25,341 nucleotides of DNA, from positions 1 to 25,341 of the forward strand of contig CAZSMC010000061.1 in the NCBI GenBank assembly GCA_964607755.1, written 5' to 3'. The notes beneath the pieces are model-generated. The model saw nothing but the letters and a program-made list of their open reading frames with translations. It was not told where the DNA came from and made no database searches. Each line of letters starts with the position of its first letter. Position 1 is the first letter of the stretch. The position numbers and the translations under genes are program-made. The stretch comes from CAZSMC01 sp964607755 (GTDB taxonomy: Bacteria > Zhuqueibacterota > Zhuqueibacteria > Residuimicrobiales > Krinioviventaceae). Positions 1 to 7,796 of this stretch are shown one piece after another.

Positions 1-553
1 TGTGGGCAATAATGTCCGCATCGGGACCCGGAACACCCCAACCGATTCGTTTTTCTTCAAAGTAAACAGGTACTGTTCCGGAAAAACCGGCACTCATTGG
101 ATGATTTTTTAAATGAATTTGAATTTCCGTACCATCCGCGAGCCCCAAGTTCTCTAAACCCCGGCCGGTCATTTTTATGTCATCGAACAATTGCGGCAGC
201 CAGCACAGTACCGGAATGTTAATTTCGTTGAGCGTCGTTTTGAGTCTGAAAGGAGAGGTTGTTGAGGAAACAGCAATAATATCGTTCCCGTCAAACTGAC
301 TCACATCCAGTTCCGAATCATCCATCAATTTAACCGTATAACCAAGCATATTGAGCCGTTGCTTGACAACCTGGTCTTCCGCTGTCAGTTCAGTGCGACG
401 CACAATAAACAGGGCATCGTTTTTCAGCTCCCGAAATCCCACTTTGATCGAAACTTGTTCTGACGTTCCATATTGTCCATAATCATCCTCAGCAAGGGCA
501 AATATTGTATAGTGTCCGCGAGCCATATTAGACAAAATAAAAAACAGCCGCAT
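1..553 (-). pseudogene. 5'-truncated secreted protein fragment: end of an Ig-like domain plus a ThuA/flavodoxin-like domain; runs off left edge
   Basis: An open frame on the minus strand starts at the ATG at 553-551 and is still open at base 1 (about 184 codons). Its first 35 residues (SNMARGHYTIFALAEDDYG...) read like the last strands of a bacterial Ig-like domain (pattern 'aGtYtitAvAtDd.G...s..v.v.V'), but the first half of that domain is absent because cdsA occupies the space. A second domain follows with DALFIVRR, a D-x-x-E-L segment, DIIAVSSTTS, IPVLCWLPQLFDD and IGWGVPGPDADIIAH. This is an alpha/beta domain familiar from large extracellular proteins with LamG, FN3 or Ig repeats. There is no signal peptide. 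A GTG at 562-560 overlaps the cdsA TGA, and GGGTGAT lies before the ATG, so translation is possible. It could be a remnant, a rearrangement junction or a short intact gene. Function unknown. Confidence 0.55.
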
Positions 554-558
554 TTTTA

Positions 559-1386
559 TCACCCAAAAACAATATACCGAAGATAAAGAAAGATAACCGG
601 CGCGGAGATCATCAGACTGTCAAACCGGTCCATCAAACCGCCATGCCCAGGCAGAATATTCGAAGCGTCCTTGACATCCACATCGCGTTTGAACATGGAC
701 TCGAACAGATCGCCATACTGGCCAAACGAGCCGGCAATAGCACCAATCATCAACGAGTCGATCACTGCCAGCTCATCGATAAACCACAGATGGCAGACAT
801 AGGCCGTCAATACGCCAAAAATGAATCCAGCTATTGCCCCGACAATTGTTTTGTTCGGGCTAATGCGCTGCATTAATTTTTTCTTGCCAAAAAACGAACC
901 AAAAAAATAAGCCGCTGTATCACAAACCCATGTTGCAAAAATCAGCATAATAAGCCATTGGCCGGCTTCAATGTAGGCTACGCCAACTTTGACTGGTAAT
1001 TGTCGAATGAGGATAAAACAGCCAAAAAGCAAGGAAAAATACAAACCGCTGAACAGCGTAAGAGATGTGTTTAGCAACGATGAACCTTTCGGCCGGTATA
1101 GTTCTGTAAACAGGACGACCATTGTGCCGATAATTGTAAACGAAATAATAAAATTCGGATTGAAATAAAACGCCAGACACACAGCAATGGCAATGAGCTC
1201 GCTTATAAGCAAGTCACCAAAAGCGCCTTTTTTCGATGCCATCCGGTGAAATTCCCAAACGCAAACACCAACCACAATGATTACAAAAGCGAGTGTAAAA
1301 TACCCCCCGAGCCAGATCAACGCCAGTACAAGAGGTCCTAAAAGTACAGCAACAAGTATGCGACTGAGCAGAGAGCGAACTTTCAA
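559..1386 (-). CDS. cdsA: Phosphatidate cytidylyltransferase (CDP-diglyceride synthase)
   Basis: Makes CDP-diacylglycerol from CTP and phosphatidic acid at the inner membrane, the branch point of phospholipid synthesis. The 275-residue protein is almost wholly hydrophobic (about 7-8 membrane segments). It carries the family signature at residues 230-256 (S-x-F-K-R, K-D-x-S, PGHGG, DRFD). CDTAAYFFG (155-163) and SPNKT (176-180) are also typical, although the latter motif usually continues with a Glu-Gly and here reads Val-Gly. The start is a TTG at 1386-1384 with GGAGGA five bases upstream; the nearby ATG is out of frame and stops at once. It follows rlpA by 36 bp on the same strand. The usual neighbours (uppS, dxr, rseP) are not adjacent here. 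Confidence 0.95.
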   Translation of the reverse strand: MKVRSLLSRILVAVLLGPLVLALIWLGGYFTLAFVIIVVGVCVWEFHRMASKKGAFGDLLISELIAIAVCLAFYFNPNFIISFTIIGTMVVLFTELYRPKGSSLLNTSLTLFSGLYFSLLFGCFILIRQLPVKVGVAYIEAGQWLIMLIFATWVCDTAAYFFGSFFGKKKLMQRISPNKTIVGAIAGFIFGVLTAYVCHLWFIDELAVIDSLMIGAIAGSFGQYGDLFESMFKRDVDVKDASNILPGHGGLMDRFDSLMISAPVIFLYLRYIVFG

Positions 1387-1422
1387 AATTCCTCCACCAT
1401 TTTATTCAGAGTCAATTATTCA

Positions 1423-1866
1423 TTACCACGTTCTGGGAACACGGATAATTTCAACCCGGACTTTTGCCGTTCCCTGTCGTATAAAACCCAGGCGTTTTGC
1501 CGCTTCAAACGAAACATCGATTATCCGTTCTCTGACGTACGGCCCCCTGTCGATAATTTCAACCTCCACGCTCTTGTTGTTCTCCAGATTAGTGACGCGA
1601 ACAATGGTGCCGAAAGGCAGTGTTGGATGCGCGGCAACCAGTTCTCGCATGTTATAAATCCGGCCGCTGGCAGTTTTCTTTCCCTGAATTTCATCGGCTG
1701 TAAATGAAGCTATGCCGATTTGTTCTTTTTGTGGGCCAGGATACCGGGTTGTTGGTCGTGACCCGCTCATAACCAGTTCGGAAGTATCTTCTGACTGCCG
1801 ATAAGGTTGCGGCGCCAGGGCACAACTCAGTAAAAACCCTGTGATAAATAAAAATGCTATTCTCAT
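1423..1866 (-). CDS. rlpA: RlpA-like septal ring lytic transglycosylase, lipoprotein (DPBB domain only)
   Basis: A 147-residue lipoprotein with a short hydrophobic leader ending in LLSC (Cys15), followed by a proline/serine-rich linker and one double-psi beta-barrel domain (about residues 50-143). Family motifs are GIASFTADEIQGKKTASG, Y-N-M, the His in AAHPTLPFGT, VTNLENNKSVEV, and IDRGPY. In the family the His and the Asp of the N/I-D-R-G-P motif are catalytic residues for cleaving peptidoglycan strands lacking stem peptides. No C-terminal SPOR domain is present, so recruitment to the septum would need another route. The ATG at 1866 has GGGAG about 9 bases upstream. It lies between pyrD (150 bp away) and cdsA on the same strand, probably co-transcribed with cdsA. 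Confidence 0.9.
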   Translation of the reverse strand: MRIAFLFITGFLLSCALAPQPYRQSEDTSELVMSGSRPTTRYPGPQKEQIGIASFTADEIQGKKTASGRIYNMRELVAAHPTLPFGTIVRVTNLENNKSVEVEIIDRGPYVRERIIDVSFEAAKRLGFIRQGTAKVRVEIIRVPRTW

Positions 1867-2016
1867 AACATCAGCTCCCTACATAATTCGTCAGGGGAAT
1901 TAAGTGAACGCCTTGATTTACTAAAAGTATTTTCTTTTGTTTTAGCTATTTTGATTTGGCATTTATCCGAGTTTTGTCATTTGAATTTTGGATTTTTTAA
2001 TTGGATACCACGTCCT

Positions 2017-2928
2017 TTAAACTTTTAAACAACCTATCAGTTGATGCAGATGCTCAATACCTTGTTCCTGGCAGTAATCAAGTATACCCTTTTTTATGAA
2101 AAGTGTCGATTCTGGATCAGAAAAGTTGGCTGTGCCAACCTGAATTGCTGATGCACCAGTAATCAGAAATTCCAGGGCATCTTCTGCCGTGGAAATGCCG
2201 CCGATAGCGATGACAGGTATGCTCAGCCGGTTGACGAGTTCATGCACTTTGGCCAAAGCCAGAGGTTTGATCGCCGGGCCAGAATAGCCCCCCGTCACTG
2301 TAGCCAGCTTTGGCCTTTTGGTGCGAATGTTGACCGCCATACCAACAAAGGTATTGACTGCTGAAACAGCATCAGCCCCGGCATCCTGTACAGCCTGGCC
2401 AATATCGCCAATGCTTGTCACGTTGGGTGTGAGTTTGGCGATGAGCGGACGCGAGGTGGCACGACGAACTTTGCCCGTTACACGATGCGCCACGTTGGCA
2501 TCGGCGCTAAAACTCAATCCACCTTGCTTGACGTTTGGGCAAGAAAAATTGCACTCATAGGCATCAATGCCTTCCACTTCATTGAGTCGCTCAACTGCTA
2601 TGACAAAATCGTCCTGTATTTTGCCGGCAATATTGACAATGATGCGCGACTTGAGTTTGCGCAAAAACGGCATTTTTCCCAAAATAAACGCCTCAACCCC
2701 GGCGTTGGGAAGGCCAATGGAATTGAGCATACCGTGTTTAAACTCCACTATGCGCAGGGGCGGATTCCCTGGTCGCGGTTCCGGAGTAATGGTTTTCGTC
2801 ACAATGCCGCCGATTTCTTCCAAATCAACAAAATCGGCAAACTCTTGTGCATAGCCAAATGTACCGCTGGCTGTCATGACAGGATTGTCAAGATGCAGCG
2901 GCCCAATATTTACAGACAAATCAACCAT
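2017..2928 (-). CDS. pyrD: Dihydroorotate dehydrogenase, class 1B catalytic subunit
   Basis: Oxidises dihydroorotate to orotate with FMN in pyrimidine synthesis. The class 1B enzyme passes electrons through PyrK to NAD+. The 303-residue TIM barrel shows TASGTFGY (19-26), NSIGLPN (69-75), the active-site Cys130 in NFSCPNVKQGG, AKLTPNV, and the C-terminal phosphate-binding AIGGI...GASAIQVGTA. A Cys base (rather than Ser) marks class 1. The adjacent pyrK fixes subclass 1B. The ATG at 2928-2926 lies inside the end of pyrK (8-bp overlap), so translation is probably coupled and the pair made in equal amounts. Confidence 0.96.
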   Translation of the reverse strand: MVDLSVNIGPLHLDNPVMTASGTFGYAQEFADFVDLEEIGGIVTKTITPEPRPGNPPLRIVEFKHGMLNSIGLPNAGVEAFILGKMPFLRKLKSRIIVNIAGKIQDDFVIAVERLNEVEGIDAYECNFSCPNVKQGGLSFSADANVAHRVTGKVRRATSRPLIAKLTPNVTSIGDIGQAVQDAGADAVSAVNTFVGMAVNIRTKRPKLATVTGGYSGPAIKPLALAKVHELVNRLSIPVIAIGGISTAEDALEFLITGASAIQVGTANFSDPESTLFIKKGILDYCQEQGIEHLHQLIGCLKV

Positions 2929-3724
2929 GAAAAATAATCTCTTTTATATTAAACACCGGGCCGTCGGTGCACGCCAGTGCGTATTCTTTTTCACCGGGAT
3001 TCGGATGTGCCAGCGGAACCGCACATCCCATGCACGCACCAAAACCGCATGCCATAATCGTTTCGACGGAAACTTGCGCCGGAACATTATATTCTTTTGC
3101 CAGTTGCTGCACTTTTAGCAGCATGGGGGTGGGGCCGCAAACAAACAGTTCTTGACCGCTTACATTGGATTGTTCTTGCAAATATTTGTCAAGCTGTTCA
3201 GTGATCAGCCCGGTTGCTCCATAGCTGCCGTCGTCTGTGCTGATGACGAGCTCCGTCCGGGCGTTGAGATCATCGAGCCCGAGCAGAAAGGCTTTTGAAG
3301 GCGTACCGTAAAACAACGTCACATTTATATCAGGGGGAAGCTGGCGAAGCAAAAGTTTAAATGGCGCAATTCCCAGCCCCCCGGCAACAAGCACGGCTTT
3401 TGATAATTTTTCTGAATAAGAAAAAGAATTACCCAGCGGCCCGATTACATTCACAGATTCGCCTGGTTTCAACTCACTGAGTCCCAGCGTCCCTCTGCCC
3501 ACGATATTGAAAAGTAAATCAAAAGTGCCATTGTCTGGATGTGTGTCGTGAATGCTGAACGGCCGGCGCCAGAACACCTCAGGGCAATGCGGCACTTTAA
3601 CTTGAACAAATTGCCCGGCACGTGCGTACCGGGCAATTTCAGAGTGCTTTAATGAAAGGATGATTGTATTTTGGGCAACAGATGTGACCGACTGTACAGA
3701 TGCATTGACGAGCTTTTTAGCCAC
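2921..3724 (-). CDS. pyrK: Dihydroorotate dehydrogenase B, electron-transfer subunit (FAD, 2Fe-2S)
   Basis: The 267-residue partner of PyrD carries electrons from FMN to NAD+. Domains in order: a ferredoxin-reductase-type FAD barrel with RRPFSIHD (53-60), a nucleotide-binding domain with GGLGIAP (115-121) and CGPTPM (196-201), and a C-terminal 2Fe-2S site with Cys226, Cys231, Cys234 (CGFGACMGC) and Cys252 (ACTDGP). All four cluster ligands are present. It starts 15 bp after the large TPR gene stops and overlaps pyrD by 8 bp. Length and motifs match the family, and nothing looks degraded. Confidence 0.96.
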   Translation of the reverse strand: MAKKLVNASVQSVTSVAQNTIILSLKHSEIARYARAGQFVQVKVPHCPEVFWRRPFSIHDTHPDNGTFDLLFNIVGRGTLGLSELKPGESVNVIGPLGNSFSYSEKLSKAVLVAGGLGIAPFKLLLRQLPPDINVTLFYGTPSKAFLLGLDDLNARTELVISTDDGSYGATGLITEQLDKYLQEQSNVSGQELFVCGPTPMLLKVQQLAKEYNVPAQVSVETIMACGFGACMGCAVPLAHPNPGEKEYALACTDGPVFNIKEIIFHG

Positions 3725-3739
3725 ATTTCACCTTGTCGG

Positions 3740-6226
3740 TTAGTTTTCCGCAGACTGGATTTGCGGTTCCTGTATATTCTCTATTGATGGTTTCGACGAT
3801 TGTTCCGGTTCTTCATTCTCTGATTGTGACTGCGGTTCAGACTCGGGTTTTCTTTCCTCCTGAAGATTTTGGGGCGGACCGGTCTGGTTTTCAACCGGAG
3901 GCTCTTGAATGTTTTCCGGTTTTACGTCCTCCGGTTGAGGTTTTTGTTCGGCTTCTTCAGGCTCGGATGTGCTATCAGGATCTGTTTTTTCTTCAGCAGG
4001 GTCTGCTGCTGAAGGTTCTTCGCCGGAATCCGCACCAGCCTGCTGCAGAGAATCTGATGCGCTGGTTTGGCCTGTCGAATCAGCGGCAACATGGGTCAAA
4101 GAATCTGCCGCCGCTTGCCCTGTTGAATCTGCAGCGATTTGTGCCAGCGAATCAGCCCGGGCAATAGAGTCTGCTCTGGCTTGCGCTTGCTGTTGTTTTT
4201 GTTCCACAGCTAATAATTTGGGTTTAACTTTGTCCTTAAAGGGTGAATCCGGATATTTTTCCAATAAAAAGTCATATTGCTCTTTGGCTTGTTCCATTTT
4301 ATAAAGCGTATTCTCGAGATGCCACGCTTTGGCATAGGCTGCTCGCTGGGCGTACTTTGATTCCGGATAGGCAGAAATGACAGAATCCCACCACGTAAAA
4401 GCCATTTGTAAATCATCCTGCTCATAAAAAGCCTCTTCACCCTTTTTGAAAAGCACTTTGGCGGTATCCACTTTATTGGCATGCAGAGGCAACCCCAAAA
4501 GCCGCCGGGCGCCTTCAGCATGACTGGTTTCGGGATAGTTTTCCAGAATAGCATTTAAAATCTCGGTTGACTGCGCCGTATCTCCTTTTACATCGCGATA
4601 CACATAAGCCAGAGAATACATAGCCCGCGCCTTCAGCGTGCTGTCCACCGTATCGGTCGCTACTCTGTAATAATATTTGATGGCCGAATCCGGTTTGTTA
4701 AAATTGATCAACATGACTTCAGCCAGGGATAAATATTTGCTGGCTAATTGCCGTTTTTTGTTCAGTTTCTCCAGCAATTTTTGTTTTGCAATTTCAGTGC
4801 TATCAATCTGAGTTGATGGTATAGCCATTGTGCTGTCCACCATTATCGAGTCTCCTTCTGCGCCCGGAACTGCCGGAGTTTGCAAGGCCGATTGACTTGC
4901 CAGATTAAATTGACTTGAATCTGAGAGCTCCCGCGGCGGCGGACGATGCCGGCCGGAATAGTTGACCCACATGCCATCCGGGCTCAAATCGATCGGCGCG
5001 TCATCTTCGCCCTCTTCAACCGCCTCTTCCGTACTGGTCGTGGCTGAGGAATCCATTTTGAACTCCCGGCCTTCCAGCCTGGCAATATCACGTTTGAGGT
5101 CCATGAACGAACGAATATTATCAGAGCGATCCTGTGCATCCGGCGCGATCAGCGAGCCGGAAAACTCGCTGCGCACCATGTCATAATTTTCTTTTGCCTT
5201 GTAATAATCCTGATTTCCAAATTCTTCAATCTCCCCTAACGCGTAATAAGCTCTGGCCGAGGCATCTGTACGTCCGTGCTCTTCTATGATGGTTTTGTAC
5301 CAGTTAATCGCCTCCTCAAGTTCACCGCTATTGCGCAAGTTGTGAGCCAATTGAAGCTTGATTCGTGGAATGCGCTTTTCTTCATATTCACGGGAGAGTT
5401 GCTTGCGGAATATTTTTAGCGCCTTTTTATATTCGCCATTTAAACTGTACGCGCGACCCAATTTGAACATCGACTGCATCTGGAAATCATCGTTTGGAGC
5501 ATTATCCATGGCGCGCTCAAAAGCTTTTGGCGCTTTTTCGTATTCTTCAAGTTGCAGCAAACACTCACCGAGCCGGTATAACGCTAATGCCCGGTACAGT
5601 TCGTTCTCGGCGGCATCAATCGACTGTTGGTAATTTTCCGCAGCTTTTTCGTAATTTTTGCTCTGATAATAAAGTCCGCCCAGTTCATAGCGGGCTGCTT
5701 CGCGTGTTTCTTTGGGAATATTTTCATTAGCCACAATCCGGCGCAAATGTTCTTCTGCGGTTTCATATTCTTCCAAACCAATGAACGTCTTTGCTTTGAG
5801 TAGCTGGGCCTCGGGAGCAAAATGACTATTCGGGAAATTGCTCAACACTTCATCGAATTTTCGCAAAGCTTTGTGGAAATCGCGGCGGTAATAAAAACAC
5901 TTGCCTAACAACATAAGCGCATCATCCACCCAGCGGCTATCGGGATAAAACTCGAGAACGCGTGACGCCCGTTCAATAGCTCTTTGATAATTCTGCATTT
6001 CCTGTCGCGATGCCCGGTTGCTCACATCGCTTGCAGAACGTCCGCTTTTCTCAAGCTCGGCGCGCTCCCTGGCCGATACTTCAACGATAGATGTTTTTTC
6101 CCGTTTCTTGCGTTCTTTTTCAGCTTCTTTATAAAACTTTTGCGCGTTATAAAAAGTATTAAAATAAGCACATTGGCTGAATAGGGCAAAAATGAGAACG
6201 GACATTGTGAGCAGAATTTTCTTCAT
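3740..6226 (-). CDS. Large TPR lipoprotein with repetitive acidic C-terminal tail
   Basis: An 828-residue protein with a hydrophobic leader and a candidate lipid-anchor Cys19 (FSQC, a weak lipobox), followed by AYFNTFYNAQKFY, a start I associate with TPR lipoproteins of FCB-type lineages. A lysine/glutamate-rich helix follows. TPR-like repeats (tandem 34-residue helix pairs of the type 'A.ya.ak.fy..gdy.kAl..f..vl..yP.s..a..A') span roughly residues 75-370 and 480-690. An acidic, low-complexity linker separates the two TPR blocks. The last ~140 residues are disordered: first ADS(L/T/I)-type repeats (bases about 4020-4190), then Glu/Pro/Gln-rich sequence. It is probably a periplasmic scaffold attached to an envelope membrane, BamD/YbgF-like in style. 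The exact role is unknown. It heads the pyrKD-side gene group. Confidence 0.85.
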   Translation of the reverse strand: MKKILLTMSVLIFALFSQCAYFNTFYNAQKFYKEAEKERKKREKTSIVEVSARERAELEKSGRSASDVSNRASRQEMQNYQRAIERASRVLEFYPDSRWVDDALMLLGKCFYYRRDFHKALRKFDEVLSNFPNSHFAPEAQLLKAKTFIGLEEYETAEEHLRRIVANENIPKETREAARYELGGLYYQSKNYEKAAENYQQSIDAAENELYRALALYRLGECLLQLEEYEKAPKAFERAMDNAPNDDFQMQSMFKLGRAYSLNGEYKKALKIFRKQLSREYEEKRIPRIKLQLAHNLRNSGELEEAINWYKTIIEEHGRTDASARAYYALGEIEEFGNQDYYKAKENYDMVRSEFSGSLIAPDAQDRSDNIRSFMDLKRDIARLEGREFKMDSSATTSTEEAVEEGEDDAPIDLSPDGMWVNYSGRHRPPPRELSDSSQFNLASQSALQTPAVPGAEGDSIMVDSTMAIPSTQIDSTEIAKQKLLEKLNKKRQLASKYLSLAEVMLINFNKPDSAIKYYYRVATDTVDSTLKARAMYSLAYVYRDVKGDTAQSTEILNAILENYPETSHAEGARRLLGLPLHANKVDTAKVLFKKGEEAFYEQDDLQMAFTWWDSVISAYPESKYAQRAAYAKAWHLENTLYKMEQAKEQYDFLLEKYPDSPFKDKVKPKLLAVEQKQQQAQARADSIARADSLAQIAADSTGQAAADSLTHVAADSTGQTSASDSLQQAGADSGEEPSAADPAEEKTDPDSTSEPEEAEQKPQPEDVKPENIQEPPVENQTGPPQNLQEERKPESEPQSQSENEEPEQSSKPSIENIQEPQIQSAEN

Positions 6227-6259
6227 AACAGAATGTTTAATAAAATAAGTACTTTTATT

Positions 6260-6288
6260 TTATTATTTATCGTCTTTAGGGTACTCAA
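6260..6288 (-). promoter_or_regulatory. Candidate promoter for the large TPR gene
   Basis: On the minus strand TTGAGT (6288-6283) and TAATAA (6265-6260) are separated by 17 bp, about 35 bp before the ATG at 6226. The elements fit a housekeeping-type promoter, but the surroundings are AT-rich, so chance matches are likely. Confidence 0.4.
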
Positions 6289-6524
6289 GTTCCCGTCGTT
6301 TTTGCAAATTAAGAAGGAAAATACAAATAATCAATACTTATTCGATGAGTAATATATATTCGCAGAAAATCGAGTGTTATCAAGACCGCCAGGATACAGT
6401 CATCCGGGTTATTCATCGCCTTTGCGATTTCAAGCCCCACTATTTGCTTGAACCGACTCTAAACGTAAAAAGTTGTAAAATATTGTCATATCAAAAGGCA
6501 ACAAAACAAAATTCAATATATTTC

Positions 6525-6553
6525 TTGTGTTTGTATATAAAATATATTATACT
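6525..6553 (+). promoter_or_regulatory. Candidate promoter for the HlyD-VTC-DUF4956 operon
   Basis: TTGTGT (6525-6530), a 17-bp spacer and TATACT (6548-6553) precede the ATG at 6642 by about 90 bp. The TTAAC repeats at 6563-6621 lie just downstream, across the expected start site and leader. If this is the promoter used, a bound regulator would more likely repress than activate. Confidence 0.45.
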
Positions 6554-6561
6554 TTAAACAA

Positions 6562-6621
6562 TCTTAACATTCTCTTAACATTAGCCAGGGATGCGGTTCA
6601 CAGATTAACTACAAATTAACT
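6562..6621 (+). promoter_or_regulatory. Two pairs of 11-bp-period TTAAC direct repeats (Pho-box-like, OmpR/PhoB-family type)
   Basis: TTAACA occurs at 6564-6569 and 6575-6580 within a perfect 10-bp repeat TCTTAACATT (6562-6571, 6573-6582). TTAACT occurs at 6605-6610 and 6616-6621. Both pairs have an 11-bp period with a 5-bp gap, and the pairs are about three helical turns apart. Direct repeats with this period are how PhoB/PhoP- and OmpR-type response regulators bind. TTAACA-N5-TTAACA matches the Bacillus PhoP box form, and CTTAACAT is close to the cyanobacterial Pho box unit. The assignment to phosphate control is inference, strengthened by the VTC gene downstream. Confidence 0.45.
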
Positions 6622-6641
6622 CGAGTTATTTAAAGAACAGG

Positions 6642-7721
6642 ATGCGGACAAGGATTCGATATTTCATTATTATCGGCTTGATAGTTGCCGCCATTTTGGT
6701 TATTGCCAGTCTCTTTTTATTAAAGTTTGATCATCAGATCAAAGGCCGGGGACGGCTCGTTGCCAGGACCGTTTGGACGGTTTCGAACATCGAACAGGAT
6801 AAAATTAAAGCCGAACTCGAGCAGAACGGCCTGGATAAACAATACCAGTTCACACTGTTTCATATTAGCCGGCCGGATATGGTCAATTTTTACGTTAAAA
6901 AGGGACTGGATATCGGCTCTTTTCTCGACGTCGGCGCTAAAGTCGCGGAAATTTCATCTTTTGATGATGAAAGCAGATTAATCGAAATCAGAGGTCAGTT
7001 GAGTCAGGCCAGGGCGCGGTTATCAGCACTGCAAACTGGTGCCAAGCCTGCGATCGTCGAAGAAGCACAGAAACAGTTGGAATACGCCGAAACGCAACTG
7101 CGCGCCTACGAACCACAATTGCAGCGTCAAAAAAAGCTGCACCAGCAGAATCTAATCAGCGACCAGCAATTGGAACTGGCTCAGACACAATATGACCTGT
7201 ATCAGGACAATGTTGATCTGGCCAAGGCTCAACTGGAGGCCGCCAAAACCGGAGAGAAATCGGAAAACATTCGGATAGAAAAAGCCCAGATTGAATCTCT
7301 GGTGGAGCAAATCGAGCTTTTACAAAGAAAAATAGATGCCAGGAAATTAAACACACCGATATCCGGGCTGGTGGTTCAGCCGTCCTGGTTAGAGAATGAA
7401 TTGCTCAAAGTTTGCAATATCGATACCATGGTGGCACAATTCCCGGTCAGGGAATCGGATGTGAAACATATTAAAGCCGGACAAGAATTTTCAGTGCATG
7501 TTTTTTCCACCGGAGTGTTGAAAAAAACAACGGTTTCAGGTATCAGCCAGCAAACGCAGATGATAAATAATGAACCTATGTTTATGGTGATAGCTTTCAT
7601 AGAAAACTCGGATCACCAAATATTGCCGGGCACAACTGGTGCCATGCAAATCATCACAGGTCGCGTATCTCTGTCAGAATTGATTTACCGGGCATGGCTG
7701 AATTTCCAGTGGAACAAATAA
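6642..7721 (+). CDS. HlyD-family periplasmic adaptor protein
   Basis: A 359-residue membrane-fusion-type protein: cytoplasmic MRTRIR, one membrane helix (about 7-28), a split barrel-sandwich domain, a long coiled coil (about 110-235, including QLSQARARLSALQ and two helical arms), and a C-terminal beta-barrel. The end, LPGTTGAMQIITG followed by an aromatic/basic tail, resembles HlyD proteins paired with site-2-protease-like or bacteriocin exporters. No ABC, RND or TolC partner is in the window, which is odd for an export adaptor. The ATG at 6642 has only AGG directly before it, so ribosome binding is weak or the mRNA leader is short. It lies 75 bp upstream of the VTC gene on the same strand and probably heads that operon. 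Confidence 0.85.
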   Translation: MRTRIRYFIIIGLIVAAILVIASLFLLKFDHQIKGRGRLVARTVWTVSNIEQDKIKAELEQNGLDKQYQFTLFHISRPDMVNFYVKKGLDIGSFLDVGAKVAEISSFDDESRLIEIRGQLSQARARLSALQTGAKPAIVEEAQKQLEYAETQLRAYEPQLQRQKKLHQQNLISDQQLELAQTQYDLYQDNVDLAKAQLEAAKTGEKSENIRIEKAQIESLVEQIELLQRKIDARKLNTPISGLVVQPSWLENELLKVCNIDTMVAQFPVRESDVKHIKAGQEFSVHVFSTGVLKKTTVSGISQQTQMINNEPMFMVIAFIENSDHQILPGTTGAMQIITGRVSLSELIYRAWLNFQWNK

Positions 7722-7742
7722 GAGCTGAAAAAGGATTAAGTA

Positions 7743-7771
7743 TTTACCTTAAATTTTTGTTACGATATAAA
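7743..7771 (+). promoter_or_regulatory. Possible internal promoter before the VTC gene
   Basis: TTTACC (7743-7748), a 17-bp spacer and TATAAA (7766-7771) would start a transcript near 7778, about 20 bases before the VTC start codon. It could let VTC and DUF4956 be expressed without the adaptor. The -35 match is only moderate. Confidence 0.3.
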
Positions 7772-7796
7772 TAATGACTCTCGAGACCATTACTAA

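Larger units (their letters stand above)
6227..6641. other. Divergent intergenic region between the TPR gene and the HlyD/VTC operon
   Basis: 415 bp without a convincing gene. It holds a candidate promoter for each flank and two pairs of TTAAC repeats (listed separately). A 70-codon plus-strand frame (6345-6557) has no domain-like sequence and no ribosome site. Composition is strongly AT-rich, as expected for a divergent control region. Confidence 0.7.

Noticed and set aside
1867..2016. Terminator or riboswitch between pyrD and rlpA
   Set aside because: No stable stem or conserved riboswitch core visible; only AT-rich sequence.
6345..6557. Possible 70-residue gene in the divergent region
   Set aside because: No Shine-Dalgarno, no domain, very AT-rich end; it spans the promoter elements.
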